From: Pedobacter paludis
GTDB taxonomy: Bacteria > Bacteroidota > Bacteroidia > Sphingobacteriales > Sphingobacteriaceae
Direction of reading: 5' to 3'
NCBI RefSeq assembly: GCF_003173575.1
Contig: NZ_QGNY01000008.1
Span: 62,001-126,000, forward strand
DNA: 64,000 bases
Shown: piece by piece, positions 9,628-17,205 of the stretch
Layout: every line of letters starts with the position of its first letter
Position numbering within the stretch: position 1 is the first letter of the stretch
The notes under the pieces: generated by a model
Told to the model about the DNA's origin: nothing
The model's input: only the letters and a program-made list of their open reading frames with translations
The model's database searches: none
Program-made: the position numbers and the translations under genes

Positions 9628-9816
9628 AAAATTTACCGTTTACTCAATTATTAATACCACTCACTAAATAGAACTTACAAGCAATAGACTTTAGCCTTAA
9701 ACTTGTATTAGAAATAAACGATAGTGTTTATCAAAACGTTCTTATAGAATTGATATAGATATTTAATAACCTAACCTAAAACTATATCTTAATTCAGGTT
9801 TCATTTGTGTGTTAAG

Positions 9817-9853
9817 AAGCGGTCTTGTTTTTAAAAGCGAGACCGCTTTTTTT
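9817..9853 (+). terminator. Terminator of the LytTR/kinase operon
   Basis: Perfect 9-base arms AAGCGGTCT and AGACCGCTT, followed by a T run to 9853. It lies immediately before the scpB promoter. Confidence 0.85.
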
Positions 9854-9867
9854 ATGCCCAAAAATTA

Positions 9868-9875
9868 TATTTTTG
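9868..9875 (+). promoter_or_regulatory. -7 promoter element of scpB
   Basis: TATTTTTG matches TAnnTTTG and ends 3 bases before the ATG of scpB. It follows the T run of the upstream terminator by 14 bases. Confidence 0.5.
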
Positions 9876-9878
9876 TAT

Positions 9879-10445
9879 ATGCTCCAAACCCATATTAATA
9901 AACACATCGAAGCCCTTATCTTTTCTTCTGTTCAAAGTATCAGTGTTCAAGAAATTATTTTGGCATTAAATGCTGTTTTCGAAGAAGAGGTAATAGAAAA
10001 TCAGGTATTTGAAAGCATAGATCACATTAAAGAAAAATATGGCGTAGAAAATTTTGCTATAGAACTCGTTAATCTTAATAATGGCTATCAGTTTCTTACC
10101 AAAAAAGAATACCACGAAACCGTAAATCAACTTCAGTTACATCGTTCCAAGAAAAAATTAAGTCAGGCAGCGATGGAAACTTTGGCCATTATAGCCTACC
10201 GACAACCCATTACCAAACTCGAAATAGAACAGATAAGAGGTGTGAATTCTGATTATTCGGTACAGCGCTTACTGGAAAAGGAACTGATTAGCATTGAGGG
10301 AAAGGCAGAAACACCAGGCCGACCGATTTTATATAGTACGAGCCCATTATTTATGGATTATTTTGGTTTGAATAATTTAACTCAGCTTCCGCAATTAAAA
10401 GATATAGCCAAAGAAGAGAATACCGTGGGCGAAAATGCTGAATAA
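9879..10445 (+). CDS. scpB: Segregation and condensation protein B (ScpB)
   Basis: A 188-residue ScpB homologue, the winged-helix partner that joins ScpA and SMC in the bacterial condensin that organises and segregates chromosomes. Family blocks are visible: IEALIFSSVQ near the start, the first winged helix, then LSQAAMETLAIIAYRQPITKLEIEQIRGVNSDYSVQRLLEKELI and GRPILYSTSPLFMDYFGL. The ATG at 9879 gives the expected N-terminus; the frame is open further upstream but that part runs through a terminator hairpin. ScpA is not adjacent, unlike in many genomes. Confidence 0.92.
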   Translation: MLQTHINKHIEALIFSSVQSISVQEIILALNAVFEEEVIENQVFESIDHIKEKYGVENFAIELVNLNNGYQFLTKKEYHETVNQLQLHRSKKKLSQAAMETLAIIAYRQPITKLEIEQIRGVNSDYSVQRLLEKELISIEGKAETPGRPILYSTSPLFMDYFGLNNLTQLPQLKDIAKEENTVGENAE

Positions 10446-10522
10446 TTTAATTTTAATTAATTTGGTACCAGGTTGTTATTAAAAAAAGTTTTTTTGTATT
10501 TTTAAACTATAAAAGCAATTTT

Positions 10523-10530
10523 TATTTTTG
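10523..10530 (+). promoter_or_regulatory. -7 promoter element of the poly-Asp protein gene
   Basis: TATTTTTG ends 4 bases before the ATG at 10535. A TTTG at 10493-10496 lies 26 bases upstream, longer than the usual 19-21 base spacing. Confidence 0.45.
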
Positions 10531-10534
10531 TGTA

Positions 10535-10729
10535 ATGAAAGCGCCAAAGAAAATCCCAGCAAAACCAACTACCAAGAAAGAGGTAGAGGATAACGATGAA
10601 TTTGATGATGAGGACACGACTCCTAAGACTGCAAAAAAATCTGTTGACGATGACGACGATGATTTTGACTTGCCTTTGGATGACCTCGATAACTTCGATA
10701 ATTTCGATGACGACGACGACGATTATTAA
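10535..10729 (+). CDS. Small bipolar protein: basic N-terminus, poly-aspartate C-terminus
   Basis: A 64-residue protein of unknown function. Residues 1-15 are Lys/Pro-rich (MKAPKKIPAKPTTKK), the middle is mixed, and the end is strongly acidic, with runs of six Asp near residues 38-43 and 57-62 (separated by FDLPLDDLDNFDNF). It is probably disordered. It has its own -7 box and its own terminator, which supports a real, separately transcribed gene rather than low-complexity noise. Acidic tails of this kind can bind basic proteins or metal ions, but no function can be assigned. Confidence 0.7.
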   Translation: MKAPKKIPAKPTTKKEVEDNDEFDDEDTTPKTAKKSVDDDDDDFDLPLDDLDNFDNFDDDDDDY

Positions 10730-10751
10730 TCTTTAAAATACGATATATTTG

Positions 10752-10785
10752 AAAAGCATCCGCCCAGCTTGGTAGGATGCTTTTT
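10752..10785 (+). terminator. Terminator of the poly-Asp protein gene
   Basis: Arms AAAAGCATCC and GGATGCTTTT with a 13-base loop and a T run. It ends 17 bases before the next ATG. Confidence 0.8.
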
Positions 10786-10801
10786 AATTTTAAAACTGCC
10801 C

Positions 10802-11920
10802 ATGCAAATTATACAGGTAAGCACCCCAGCCTTGAAAAAAGATTTTTTAGATACCCCAAAAATTCTTTATAAGAACGATAAAAATTGGATTTGTCCGCTA
10901 GATAGTGAAGTAGAAAACGTTTTTGACCCTAAGAAAAACAATTTTTTTAACCACGGAAAATGCACCAGATGGGTTTTAAAAGATACCAATGGTAAACTCA
11001 TTGGTCGTGTGGCGGCCTTTATAAATGAAAAGAAAGCTTTCAATTATGAGCAACCAACTGGCGGGATGGGCTTTTTTGAATGTATTAATGATGAAAAGGC
11101 AGCTTTTCTATTGTTCGATACGGCTAAGGCATGGTTAGTAGAAAACGGCATGAAAGCCATGGATGGCCCAATCAATTTCGGAGAGAACGATTCTTTCTGG
11201 GGCTTATTGGTTGATGGATTTACGCCTCCATCTTTCGGGATGAATTACAATTTCCCCTACTATAAGAAATTTTTCGAAGATTATGGCTTTGTAACCGAGT
11301 ACGAACAGCTTACGAATCATATCAATTTAACGATTCCCTTTCCGGAGCGCTTTACAAAAATTGCAAATTGGGTAAGAAATAAACCCGGATATACTTTTGA
11401 ATATTTCAGCAAGAAAAATTCTGAAAAATACATCGCTGATTTAATGGAAATCTATAACGATGGCTGGCAGGATTTTGAAAACTTTGTTCCAATTAAAAAA
11501 GAAACGCTTCAGGAAAGCTTTAAAAGCATGGAGCCGATTATGGATGAGCATTTAATACAATTTGCTTATTTTAATGGAGAACCAGCATCTTTTGTAGTTT
11601 TAATACCCGATGCCAACCAAATGATTAAAGGCTTTGATGGGAAGTTGGGGTTAATAGAAAAACTAAAATTTGCTTACCGCCGTTGGGTAGGCGTTACCCG
11701 CATGCGGGCAATTGTAATGGGAACCAAACCTAAATTTCAAAAACATGGATTGGAATCTGTACTATTTATCAGATTGGGAGAGTATGTTTTGCCAAAAAAC
11801 CAGTATAAAGAGCTGGAATTAAGTTGGGTAGGCGATTTTAATGAACAAATGATTGCCATTCATAAAGCGACTGGTGCCACATTTGGTAAAAAGCATTTAA
11901 CGATGAGGAAGGTTTTTTAA
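10802..11920 (+). CDS. GNAT-like acyltransferase family protein
   Basis: A 372-residue cytoplasmic protein conserved in form with Bacteroidota proteins annotated as GNAT-fold N-acetyltransferases. Visible landmarks are GKCTRWVLKDTNGKLIGRVAAFIN (an acyl-CoA-site-like strand-turn-strand at about 60-85), MDGPINFGENDSFWGLLVDGF, and near the end ELSWVGDFNEQMIAIHKATGATFGKKHLTMRKVF, a typical end of the GNAT fold. The start ATG at 10802 follows the upstream terminator; an upstream in-frame start would lie within that hairpin. The substrate is unknown. Confidence 0.7.
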   Translation: MQIIQVSTPALKKDFLDTPKILYKNDKNWICPLDSEVENVFDPKKNNFFNHGKCTRWVLKDTNGKLIGRVAAFINEKKAFNYEQPTGGMGFFECINDEKAAFLLFDTAKAWLVENGMKAMDGPINFGENDSFWGLLVDGFTPPSFGMNYNFPYYKKFFEDYGFVTEYEQLTNHINLTIPFPERFTKIANWVRNKPGYTFEYFSKKNSEKYIADLMEIYNDGWQDFENFVPIKKETLQESFKSMEPIMDEHLIQFAYFNGEPASFVVLIPDANQMIKGFDGKLGLIEKLKFAYRRWVGVTRMRAIVMGTKPKFQKHGLESVLFIRLGEYVLPKNQYKELELSWVGDFNEQMIAIHKATGATFGKKHLTMRKVF

Positions 11921-11928
11921 ATAAGATT

Positions 11929-12014
11929 CGTCATTGCGAGGCACGAAGCAATCTTAATGTTTAGGGTTAATATCTTAACTATCCTTTTAGGATTGCTTCA
12001 TGCCTCATAATGAC
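11929..12014. repeat. Palindromic intergenic repeat, copy 1 (imperfect)
   Basis: The left arm at 11929-11953 begins CGTCATTGCGAGGCACGAAG; the right arm at 11991-12014 is its near-complement (GATTGCTTCATGCCTCATAA...). The arms flank a 37-base AT-rich centre. The same sequence recurs at 26555-26618 and as a single arm at 28699-28725. It lies between convergent genes. Confidence 0.85.
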
Positions 12015-12020
12015 AAAAAG

Positions 12021-12341
12021 CTACATGCCTAACTTATCATAAAGATCAATAACCTTTTTTCTAAGTTTATTAATCTCCTCTTCTTTTTCTAAAAGTTCTT
12101 TTTTTAGCGAAACAAGCTCGTCAGACGAATCTAGTTCCTTTGCATTTCCAGAAATTAACTGAGCCACCGAAACCTTAAAAACTTTAGAAATCTGTAATAA
12201 TCTAGAAACATTTAAATCCGTTTGTCCAGTTTCTATCTTACAGAAAGCAGGCGTTGAGATTTTAAGCATTTTAGCAACACTTGCTTGGCTCAAACCTAGC
12301 GCTACCCTACTCTGCTTAATGTTATCGCCAATGCTTTTCAT
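12021..12341 (-). CDS. XRE-family helix-turn-helix regulator
   Basis: A 106-residue cytoplasmic DNA-binding protein. Residues about 5-62 form a Cro/C1-type helix-turn-helix (NIKQSRVALGLSQASVAKML, ISTPAFCKIETGQTDLNVSRL), followed by a short linker and a charged C-terminal coiled coil (LVSLKKELLEKEEEINKLRKKV), which should mediate dimerisation. It lies 31 bases after mpl on the same strand, but a TAAGTTTG box at 12368-12375 (minus strand, overlapping the mpl stop codon) may give it its own promoter. Its target is unknown. Confidence 0.85.
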   Translation of the reverse strand: MKSIGDNIKQSRVALGLSQASVAKMLKISTPAFCKIETGQTDLNVSRLLQISKVFKVSVAQLISGNAKELDSSDELVSLKKELLEKEEEINKLRKKVIDLYDKLGM

Positions 12342-12372
12342 GTTACATTACAACAAATAATCTGTGGCAAAC

Positions 12373-13725
12373 TTATCGAGGCAATTCAGCAGCTAGTTTC
12401 GGTAGATCAAAACCTGCGTAGTTGCCCGAACTCATCATCAATAAATTTGTATTTCTATAATTTAAGCTCAATAAATATGCTTTCAATTTATTGGCATCGT
12501 TAAAGAATTTTAGCTTAGGATTTGAAAAAGCCTGTTGCACATCATCTTCGCTAAAAGGCTCCATCCTTTTCTGTTCAAAAGATTTTATATCGATAAATAC
12601 AATTGCTTCGTCTGCCTTGTCCATCGCCCCGGCATATTCTTTAAGAAAATCTTTATTCAAACTGCTAAAAGTATGAAGCTCAATACAGGCAACCAATTTG
12701 CGATCTGTAAACTGAGTTTTAACCGCATCGATTGTTGCTTTTAATTTAGATGGAGAATGTGCAAAATCTTTATAAACATTGGTCGATTCATCAGCAGAAA
12801 TAACTTCTAACCTTTTAGCTGCACCTGTAAAAGATGAGATTGCGTTGTTAAATTCGGGGTCAGAAATATTTAGCGTTTTACATACTAGTTTCGCTGCATT
12901 AAGATTCATGAGGTTATGATCTCCAAAAATCTTCAGTTCAGTTTCCCCTGGAAGTAAATAGGTAATGCCATTCTTAATCTCGTGATCTGGAATCGCATAA
13001 CCAATCTTAGTTACTTTAGCAGTAGAATTACTAACAATCTCATTTAAATCAGCATCAGCCTTGCAATAGATTAAGGTTCCACCTTCTTCTATTGTATCAA
13101 TAAATTTATCAAACTGAGAAGTGTAATCTGCATAAGTTGGGAAAACGTTAATATGATCCCAGGCGATTCCGCTAATTACAGCAACATTTGCTTTGTAGAG
13201 GTGAAATTTAGGTCTTCGATCAATTGGCGATGAAAGATATTCATCTCCCTCAATAATCATTACTGGCGCTTCATGGGTTACTTTTACCATGGTTTCGAAA
13301 CCGGCAAGCTGTGCACCAACCAAATAATCAAAATCGCGATTGTAAAAATTAAGCACATGCAAAATCATGCTTGTAATGGTGGTTTTACCATGACTGCCGC
13401 CTATTACAACCCGAATTTTATCTTTGCTCTGCTCGTAAATATACTCAGGATACGAATATATTTTAATGCCTAATTCCTGCGCTTTTAACAATTCTGGATT
13501 ATCAATTCTAGCGTGCATGCCTAAAATAATGGCATCTAAATCTGTTGAAATTCGATCTTCATTCCAACCCATTTCAGCTGGCAACAAACCATACTTATCC
13601 AATCTGGATTTAGCAGGTTCAAAAATCACATCATCAGATCCAGTAATCTGATATCCTTTTTTATGCAAAGCAATAGCTAAATTGTGCATGGCACTTCCAC
13701 CTATCGCAATAAAATGTATCCGCAT
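12373..13725 (-). CDS. mpl: UDP-N-acetylmuramate:L-alanyl-gamma-D-glutamyl-meso-diaminopimelate ligase
   Basis: A 450-residue Mur-ligase-family enzyme that reattaches recycled murein tripeptide to UDP-MurNAc. It shows the N-terminal nucleotide fold (IHFIAIGGSAMHNLAIAL), the ATP P-loop GGSHGKTTITSMI at about residues 108-120, the Mpl-type MIIEGDEYLSSPIDRRPKFHLY in place of the MurC equivalent, and the C-terminal domain (VYKDFAHSPSKLKATI). GDEY and the DRRPKF block favour Mpl over MurC. It follows prmA with an 83-base gap that holds an 18-base inverted repeat. Confidence 0.92.
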   Translation of the reverse strand: MRIHFIAIGGSAMHNLAIALHKKGYQITGSDDVIFEPAKSRLDKYGLLPAEMGWNEDRISTDLDAIILGMHARIDNPELLKAQELGIKIYSYPEYIYEQSKDKIRVVIGGSHGKTTITSMILHVLNFYNRDFDYLVGAQLAGFETMVKVTHEAPVMIIEGDEYLSSPIDRRPKFHLYKANVAVISGIAWDHINVFPTYADYTSQFDKFIDTIEEGGTLIYCKADADLNEIVSNSTAKVTKIGYAIPDHEIKNGITYLLPGETELKIFGDHNLMNLNAAKLVCKTLNISDPEFNNAISSFTGAAKRLEVISADESTNVYKDFAHSPSKLKATIDAVKTQFTDRKLVACIELHTFSSLNKDFLKEYAGAMDKADEAIVFIDIKSFEQKRMEPFSEDDVQQAFSNPKLKFFNDANKLKAYLLSLNYRNTNLLMMSSGNYAGFDLPKLAAELPR

Positions 13726-13752
13726 ATTTAAATGATTGAATTTAGAATTAAA

Positions 13753-13796
13753 GAATGAGTGAATGACGAACTGCTAAATTCATCATTCACTCATTC
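13753..13796. repeat. Inverted repeat between prmA and mpl
   Basis: Arms GAATGAGTGAATGACGAA (13753-13770) and TTCATCATTCACTCATTC (13779-13796) match at 17 of 18 positions with an 8-base loop. There is no T run, so a simple terminator is unlikely; an operator, an RNA hairpin or a repeat remnant are options. Confidence 0.8.
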
Positions 13797-13808
13797 AAAA
13801 CTTATTCA

Positions 13809-14648
13809 TTAGTATTTTTCAAACTGAGCAGCAATCCAGTCTCCATTTTGCTTATGGTCGATATAGCGGATTTCATGCTTGGCGCATTCTGCAGTAATCA
13901 TACTTAAATCTGGTTCCAAATAGAAACCGCTAAAGAAAATTTTTCCTTCAGATTTTAAAACTTCAGCATAACGACCAATCTGATCCAAAAGAATATTGCG
14001 ATTGATATTTGCAAAAATCACATCAAATTGTTCGTTTGGAATTACTTCCTTACTTCCGCAAAGTGCAGTTAAATTTTCAACGCCGTTAAGCGCAGCATTT
14101 TCTATGGTACTTTGATAACAAATATCATCATAGTCTATCGCAAGTAAATTTTTGGCGCCTAATTTGGCAGCAAGAATTGCCAAGATCCCTGTACCGCAAC
14201 CCATATCCAGAATATTTTTGTCCTTCAAATCTGCAGCTAAAATATACTGCATAACCATTGTTGTGGTTTGGTGGTGGCCGGTACCAAAGGCCATTTTTGG
14301 ATCAATTACAATTTCGTAGGGATATGATGGCTGTGGTTCGTGGAAAGTTGCCCTTACATAACAAACATCATCGATAATAAGTGGTGTAAAGTTTTTTTCC
14401 CATTCGGCATTCCAGTTTTCATCGGCGACATCCTCTAAAGAATATTCGGTTTTAAAATCTTCAGAATAGCCATTTAAAAGGCTTATTAACTCTTGCTCGT
14501 TAAAATTTTCTTTAATTACAAAAGCGGTAAAGCCGTTTTCACTGTCTTCGAAAGTATCGAAGCCTAAATCGGCAAGATCGGCAATAAGCAAATCCTGTTG
14601 ATAGTCTTCGATACTTTTAAATTTAAATATTGCTTTTATATATTGCAT
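13809..14648 (-). CDS. prmA: Ribosomal protein L11 methyltransferase
   Basis: A 279-residue SAM-dependent methyltransferase. The N-terminal L11-recognition domain (about 1-95) is followed by the class I fold with motif I ILDMGCGTGILAILAAKLGA, acidic LLAIDYDD, and motif IV FDVIFANINRNILLDQI, whose N-I-N is characteristic of PrmA. FGTGHHQTTTMVM precedes motif I as expected. Its ATG directly abuts the stop of tpiA with no intergenic base, so both are read from one mRNA. It trimethylates L11 on the ribosome by family knowledge. Confidence 0.95.
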   Translation of the reverse strand: MQYIKAIFKFKSIEDYQQDLLIADLADLGFDTFEDSENGFTAFVIKENFNEQELISLLNGYSEDFKTEYSLEDVADENWNAEWEKNFTPLIIDDVCYVRATFHEPQPSYPYEIVIDPKMAFGTGHHQTTTMVMQYILAADLKDKNILDMGCGTGILAILAAKLGAKNLLAIDYDDICYQSTIENAALNGVENLTALCGSKEVIPNEQFDVIFANINRNILLDQIGRYAEVLKSEGKIFFSGFYLEPDLSMITAECAKHEIRYIDHKQNGDWIAAQFEKY

Positions 14649-15410
14649 TTAGCTGTTTAATGCTTTAATAATATCTGTAAAATCACGAGATTTTAACGAT
14701 GCACCGCCAATTAAGCCCCCATCAATATCCTTTTGTGCAAACAAACTTGCCGCATTGGTTGGGTTACAACTTCCGCCGTATAGTATTGTAGTGTCATCCG
14801 CAACATTGAAGCCATAATTTGCTTCAATTTCACTACGGATAAAAGCATGAATATCTTGTGCTTGCTCAGGACTAGCCGTTAGACCGGTACCAATTGCCCA
14901 AACTGGCTCATAAGCAATAACCACTTTTCTAAAATCTTCTTCGGTTAAGCTGAAAATACCATGAACCAATTGTTTCTTTAAAACTTCGTAATAACTTCCG
15001 TTATTGCGTTCATCTAAAGTTTCGCCGATGCAAAAAATTGGCTTTAAATCATTTGCCAAAGCGGTTTTGGTTTTTGCAGCTAAAAGTTCATCGCTTTCTG
15101 CCTGATATTGTCTACGTTCCGAGTGGCCCAAAATAACATATTCAACCCCAACCGATTTTATCATTTTTGCAGAAATTTCGCCTGTGTAAGCACCACTTTC
15201 CTTATTGTGTATGTTTTGAGCACCAATTGCTACGTCAGTACCACCAAGTTTTGCCAGGCTGTTTAAATGAATAAATGGAGCACAAATTACAGCCAGTTGA
15301 TCGCCTTTACGCTCATCCTTAACCATATTTACGATTTCACTGAACAACGAAACACCTTCGTTATAATCTAAATTCATTTTCCAGTTACCTGCAACAATTT
15401 TTTTTCTCAT
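14649..15410 (-). CDS. tpiA: Triosephosphate isomerase
   Basis: A 253-residue TIM-barrel enzyme that interconverts dihydroxyacetone phosphate and glyceraldehyde 3-phosphate. It opens with MRKKIVAGNWKMN (the catalytic Asn and Lys are in NWKMN). The catalytic His is in YVILGHSERR and the Glu in VIAYEPVWAIGTG; phosphate loops are YGGSC and GGLIGGASL. Length is normal. It sits downstream of the alternative glmU gene and directly abuts prmA. Confidence 0.98.
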   Translation of the reverse strand: MRKKIVAGNWKMNLDYNEGVSLFSEIVNMVKDERKGDQLAVICAPFIHLNSLAKLGGTDVAIGAQNIHNKESGAYTGEISAKMIKSVGVEYVILGHSERRQYQAESDELLAAKTKTALANDLKPIFCIGETLDERNNGSYYEVLKKQLVHGIFSLTEEDFRKVVIAYEPVWAIGTGLTASPEQAQDIHAFIRSEIEANYGFNVADDTTILYGGSCNPTNAASLFAQKDIDGGLIGGASLKSRDFTDIIKALNS

Positions 15411-15466
15411 TATATTTATATTTTAAGGATTGGTTTTATTTATTGTAATGTATAAAGTATCAATGT

Positions 15467-16642
15467 TTAAAAATGTCTATGTTCCTGAGTCAGTTTAAAA
15501 ACCTTATTTAAAATTTCTTTCTCTGTATCATCAAATGTCAAATCTCTTCTAGAATATACTTTTTCTGCGGTTTCAAACATCTTTTTCAAGCTGTAAACTT
15601 CAAAACCCTGAGCGCCTCCCCATGCAAAATCGGGAATAAAATTTCTTGGAAATCCAGGGCCGAAAATATTTGCGCTCACCCCCGCAACTGTTCCTGTATT
15701 GAACATGGTATTGATGCCACATTTAGCATGATCTGCCATAATTAAACCACAGAACTGCAACCCAGTTTTACGGAAACTTTGTTTTGCATAATCCCAGAGT
15801 CTAACTTCGGCATAATTATTTTTAAGATTAGAGTTGTTGCTATCGGCTCCGATATTACACCATTGCCCCATTACTGCATTACCCAAGTAACCTTCGTGCC
15901 CTTTTGACGAATAACCCCAGATTACGGCATTGTTAATTTCACCTCCAACACGGCTATGCGGACCAATAGTTGTATTTGGATAAATTTTTGCCCCCATTTT
16001 TACAGAAGAATCTTCGCATAAGGCAAAACTTCCCCTAATGATGCTTCCTTCCCAAACCTGACTATTTTTTCCGAGATAAATTGGGCCTTGCTTACTGTTA
16101 AAAATAGAACACTCGGCTGTGGCACCTTCTTCAACGAAAATGTTATCGCCTAAAAATGTATTGGTAGAACTGAGCTGAGCTGAAGTTTTTCCTTTAGTTA
16201 ATAAGGCAAAATCTTTTTTTAACTCTACGCCGTTATGGGTAAAAATATCATCGGGATAAACAATTCTGATGAAATCTTCAACATATTCTATTGGTTTTAA
16301 AGATTTTGCAAGTTCTAGATTATGAGCGGAAGAATCACCTATAATGTAAGCAATAATCAATTCACCTTTAATAAGGCTTTCCCCAGCATTTAGAGCAGAA
16401 ATAGAACTTAACAAAGACTCATCTGGGCAAATAGAACCATTGATGAAGAGCTGAGCGTTTAACTTAGCAGGATATTTTTTTGAGAGATAATCTTGAGTAA
16501 CATAACCGAAATCGGCATTTAAATATTTCGCCCATTTTTCTGCAATAGTAAGGATACCTATGCGTAAATCGGCTACAGGCCTTGTAAAAGTAAGTGGACG
16601 TAATGATTCCCAACTAGAATCATCAAAAAGATTGACTGTCAT
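15467..16642 (-). CDS. Alternative GlmU-like sugar nucleotidyltransferase/acetyltransferase
   Basis: A 391-residue protein of the Bacteroidota GlmU-like family. The N-terminal half resembles a sugar-nucleotidyltransferase (LFDDSSWESLRPLTFTRPVADLRIGILTI...), and the C-terminal half is a left-handed beta-helix of hexapeptide repeats (VWEGSIIRGSFALCEDSSVKMGAKIYPNTTIGPHSRVGG, GAVMGQWCNIGADSN). It probably makes UDP-GlcNAc for the envelope where canonical GlmU is missing (family knowledge). The ATG at 16642 follows a TATTTTTG box; longer starts run into the rpmE2 terminator. Confidence 0.85.
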   Translation of the reverse strand: MTVNLFDDSSWESLRPLTFTRPVADLRIGILTIAEKWAKYLNADFGYVTQDYLSKKYPAKLNAQLFINGSICPDESLLSSISALNAGESLIKGELIIAYIIGDSSAHNLELAKSLKPIEYVEDFIRIVYPDDIFTHNGVELKKDFALLTKGKTSAQLSSTNTFLGDNIFVEEGATAECSIFNSKQGPIYLGKNSQVWEGSIIRGSFALCEDSSVKMGAKIYPNTTIGPHSRVGGEINNAVIWGYSSKGHEGYLGNAVMGQWCNIGADSNNSNLKNNYAEVRLWDYAKQSFRKTGLQFCGLIMADHAKCGINTMFNTGTVAGVSANIFGPGFPRNFIPDFAWGGAQGFEVYSLKKMFETAEKVYSRRDLTFDDTEKEILNKVFKLTQEHRHF

Positions 16643-16648
16643 AAGCAA

Positions 16649-16656
16649 CAAAAATA
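16649..16656 (-). promoter_or_regulatory. -7 promoter element of the alternative glmU gene
   Basis: On the minus strand TATTTTTG lies 6 bases before the ATG and directly behind the T tract of the rpmE2 terminator, so terminator tail and promoter are nearly contiguous. Confidence 0.5.
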
Positions 16657-16658
16657 AA

Positions 16659-16690
16659 AAAAGTCCCGATGCTTTTGGCAAAGGGACTTT
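16659..16690 (-). terminator. Terminator of rpmE2
   Basis: Minus-strand arms AAAGTCCC and GGGACTTT with a 16-base loop, then TTTTTATTTTTG. It sits 25 bases after the rpmE2 stop. Confidence 0.85.
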
Positions 16691-16714
16691 AAAAAATGCT
16701 TTTTTGTTGCTAAA

Positions 16715-16963
16715 TTATTTCTTAGCGTAACGGTTTTTGAATTTATCGATACGTCCTGCTGTATCAACCAATTTCATTTTACCAGTATAAAAAGGGTGTG
16801 AAGTATGAGAAATCTCTAATTTGTATAGAGGATATTCATTACCGTCTTCCCATTTAATTGTTTCTTTAGTATCTACGCAAGATTTTGTTAAGAAAGCATA
16901 TTCGTTAGACATGTCTTTGAAAACAACTGGTCTGTAGCTTGTAGGGTGCAAATCTTTTTTCAT
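16715..16963 (-). CDS. rpmE2: 50S ribosomal protein L31, type B
   Basis: An 82-residue ribosomal protein of the L31 family. It opens MKKDLHPTSYRPVVFKD and contains SHPFYTGKMKLVDTAGRIDKFKNRYAKK. It lacks the paired zinc-binding cysteines of type A L31 (a single Cys is seen), hence type B. It has a strong promoter about 110 bases upstream, a leader of roughly 108 bases with a small hairpin, and its own terminator. Confidence 0.96.
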   Translation of the reverse strand: MKKDLHPTSYRPVVFKDMSNEYAFLTKSCVDTKETIKWEDGNEYPLYKLEISHTSHPFYTGKMKLVDTAGRIDKFKNRYAKK

Positions 16964-17076
16964 TTGAATATTATTTTAGTTATTTGTGTGAAAGCATCAA
17001 GAACATGGTTGCAATTTGCCTGGCAACAACGCTTATGATATTTCCTATTAGTCTTTCTAATTCTTTTTAAGAGGTG

Positions 17077-17107
17077 CAAATATCTTAATTTTATTTCTGA
17101 AATACAA
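17077..17107 (-). promoter_or_regulatory. Promoter of rpmE2
   Basis: Minus strand: TTG (17107-17105), 20 bases, GATATTTG (17084-17077), followed by CACCTCTTAA. The last base of the spacer-proximal box differs from the consensus T, but the 17 bases ATATTTGCACCTCTTAA are identical to the rpmH promoter at 48224-48231 and its downstream bases. The transcript leader to rpmE2 would be about 108 bases. Confidence 0.7.
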
Positions 17108-17205
17108 GCGTAAAAAACAATTTTAAATTGTAAGATTTTTAAAGCCTATTAAAGAAGATGTTTTTTTAAAACTATATTTATTTCTCCAAGCATCATAACT
17201 TTCCA

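Noticed and set aside
12491..13651. Several plus-strand frames of 61-69 codons opposite mpl
   Set aside because: All lie antisense to a complete Mur-ligase-family gene and have no motifs.
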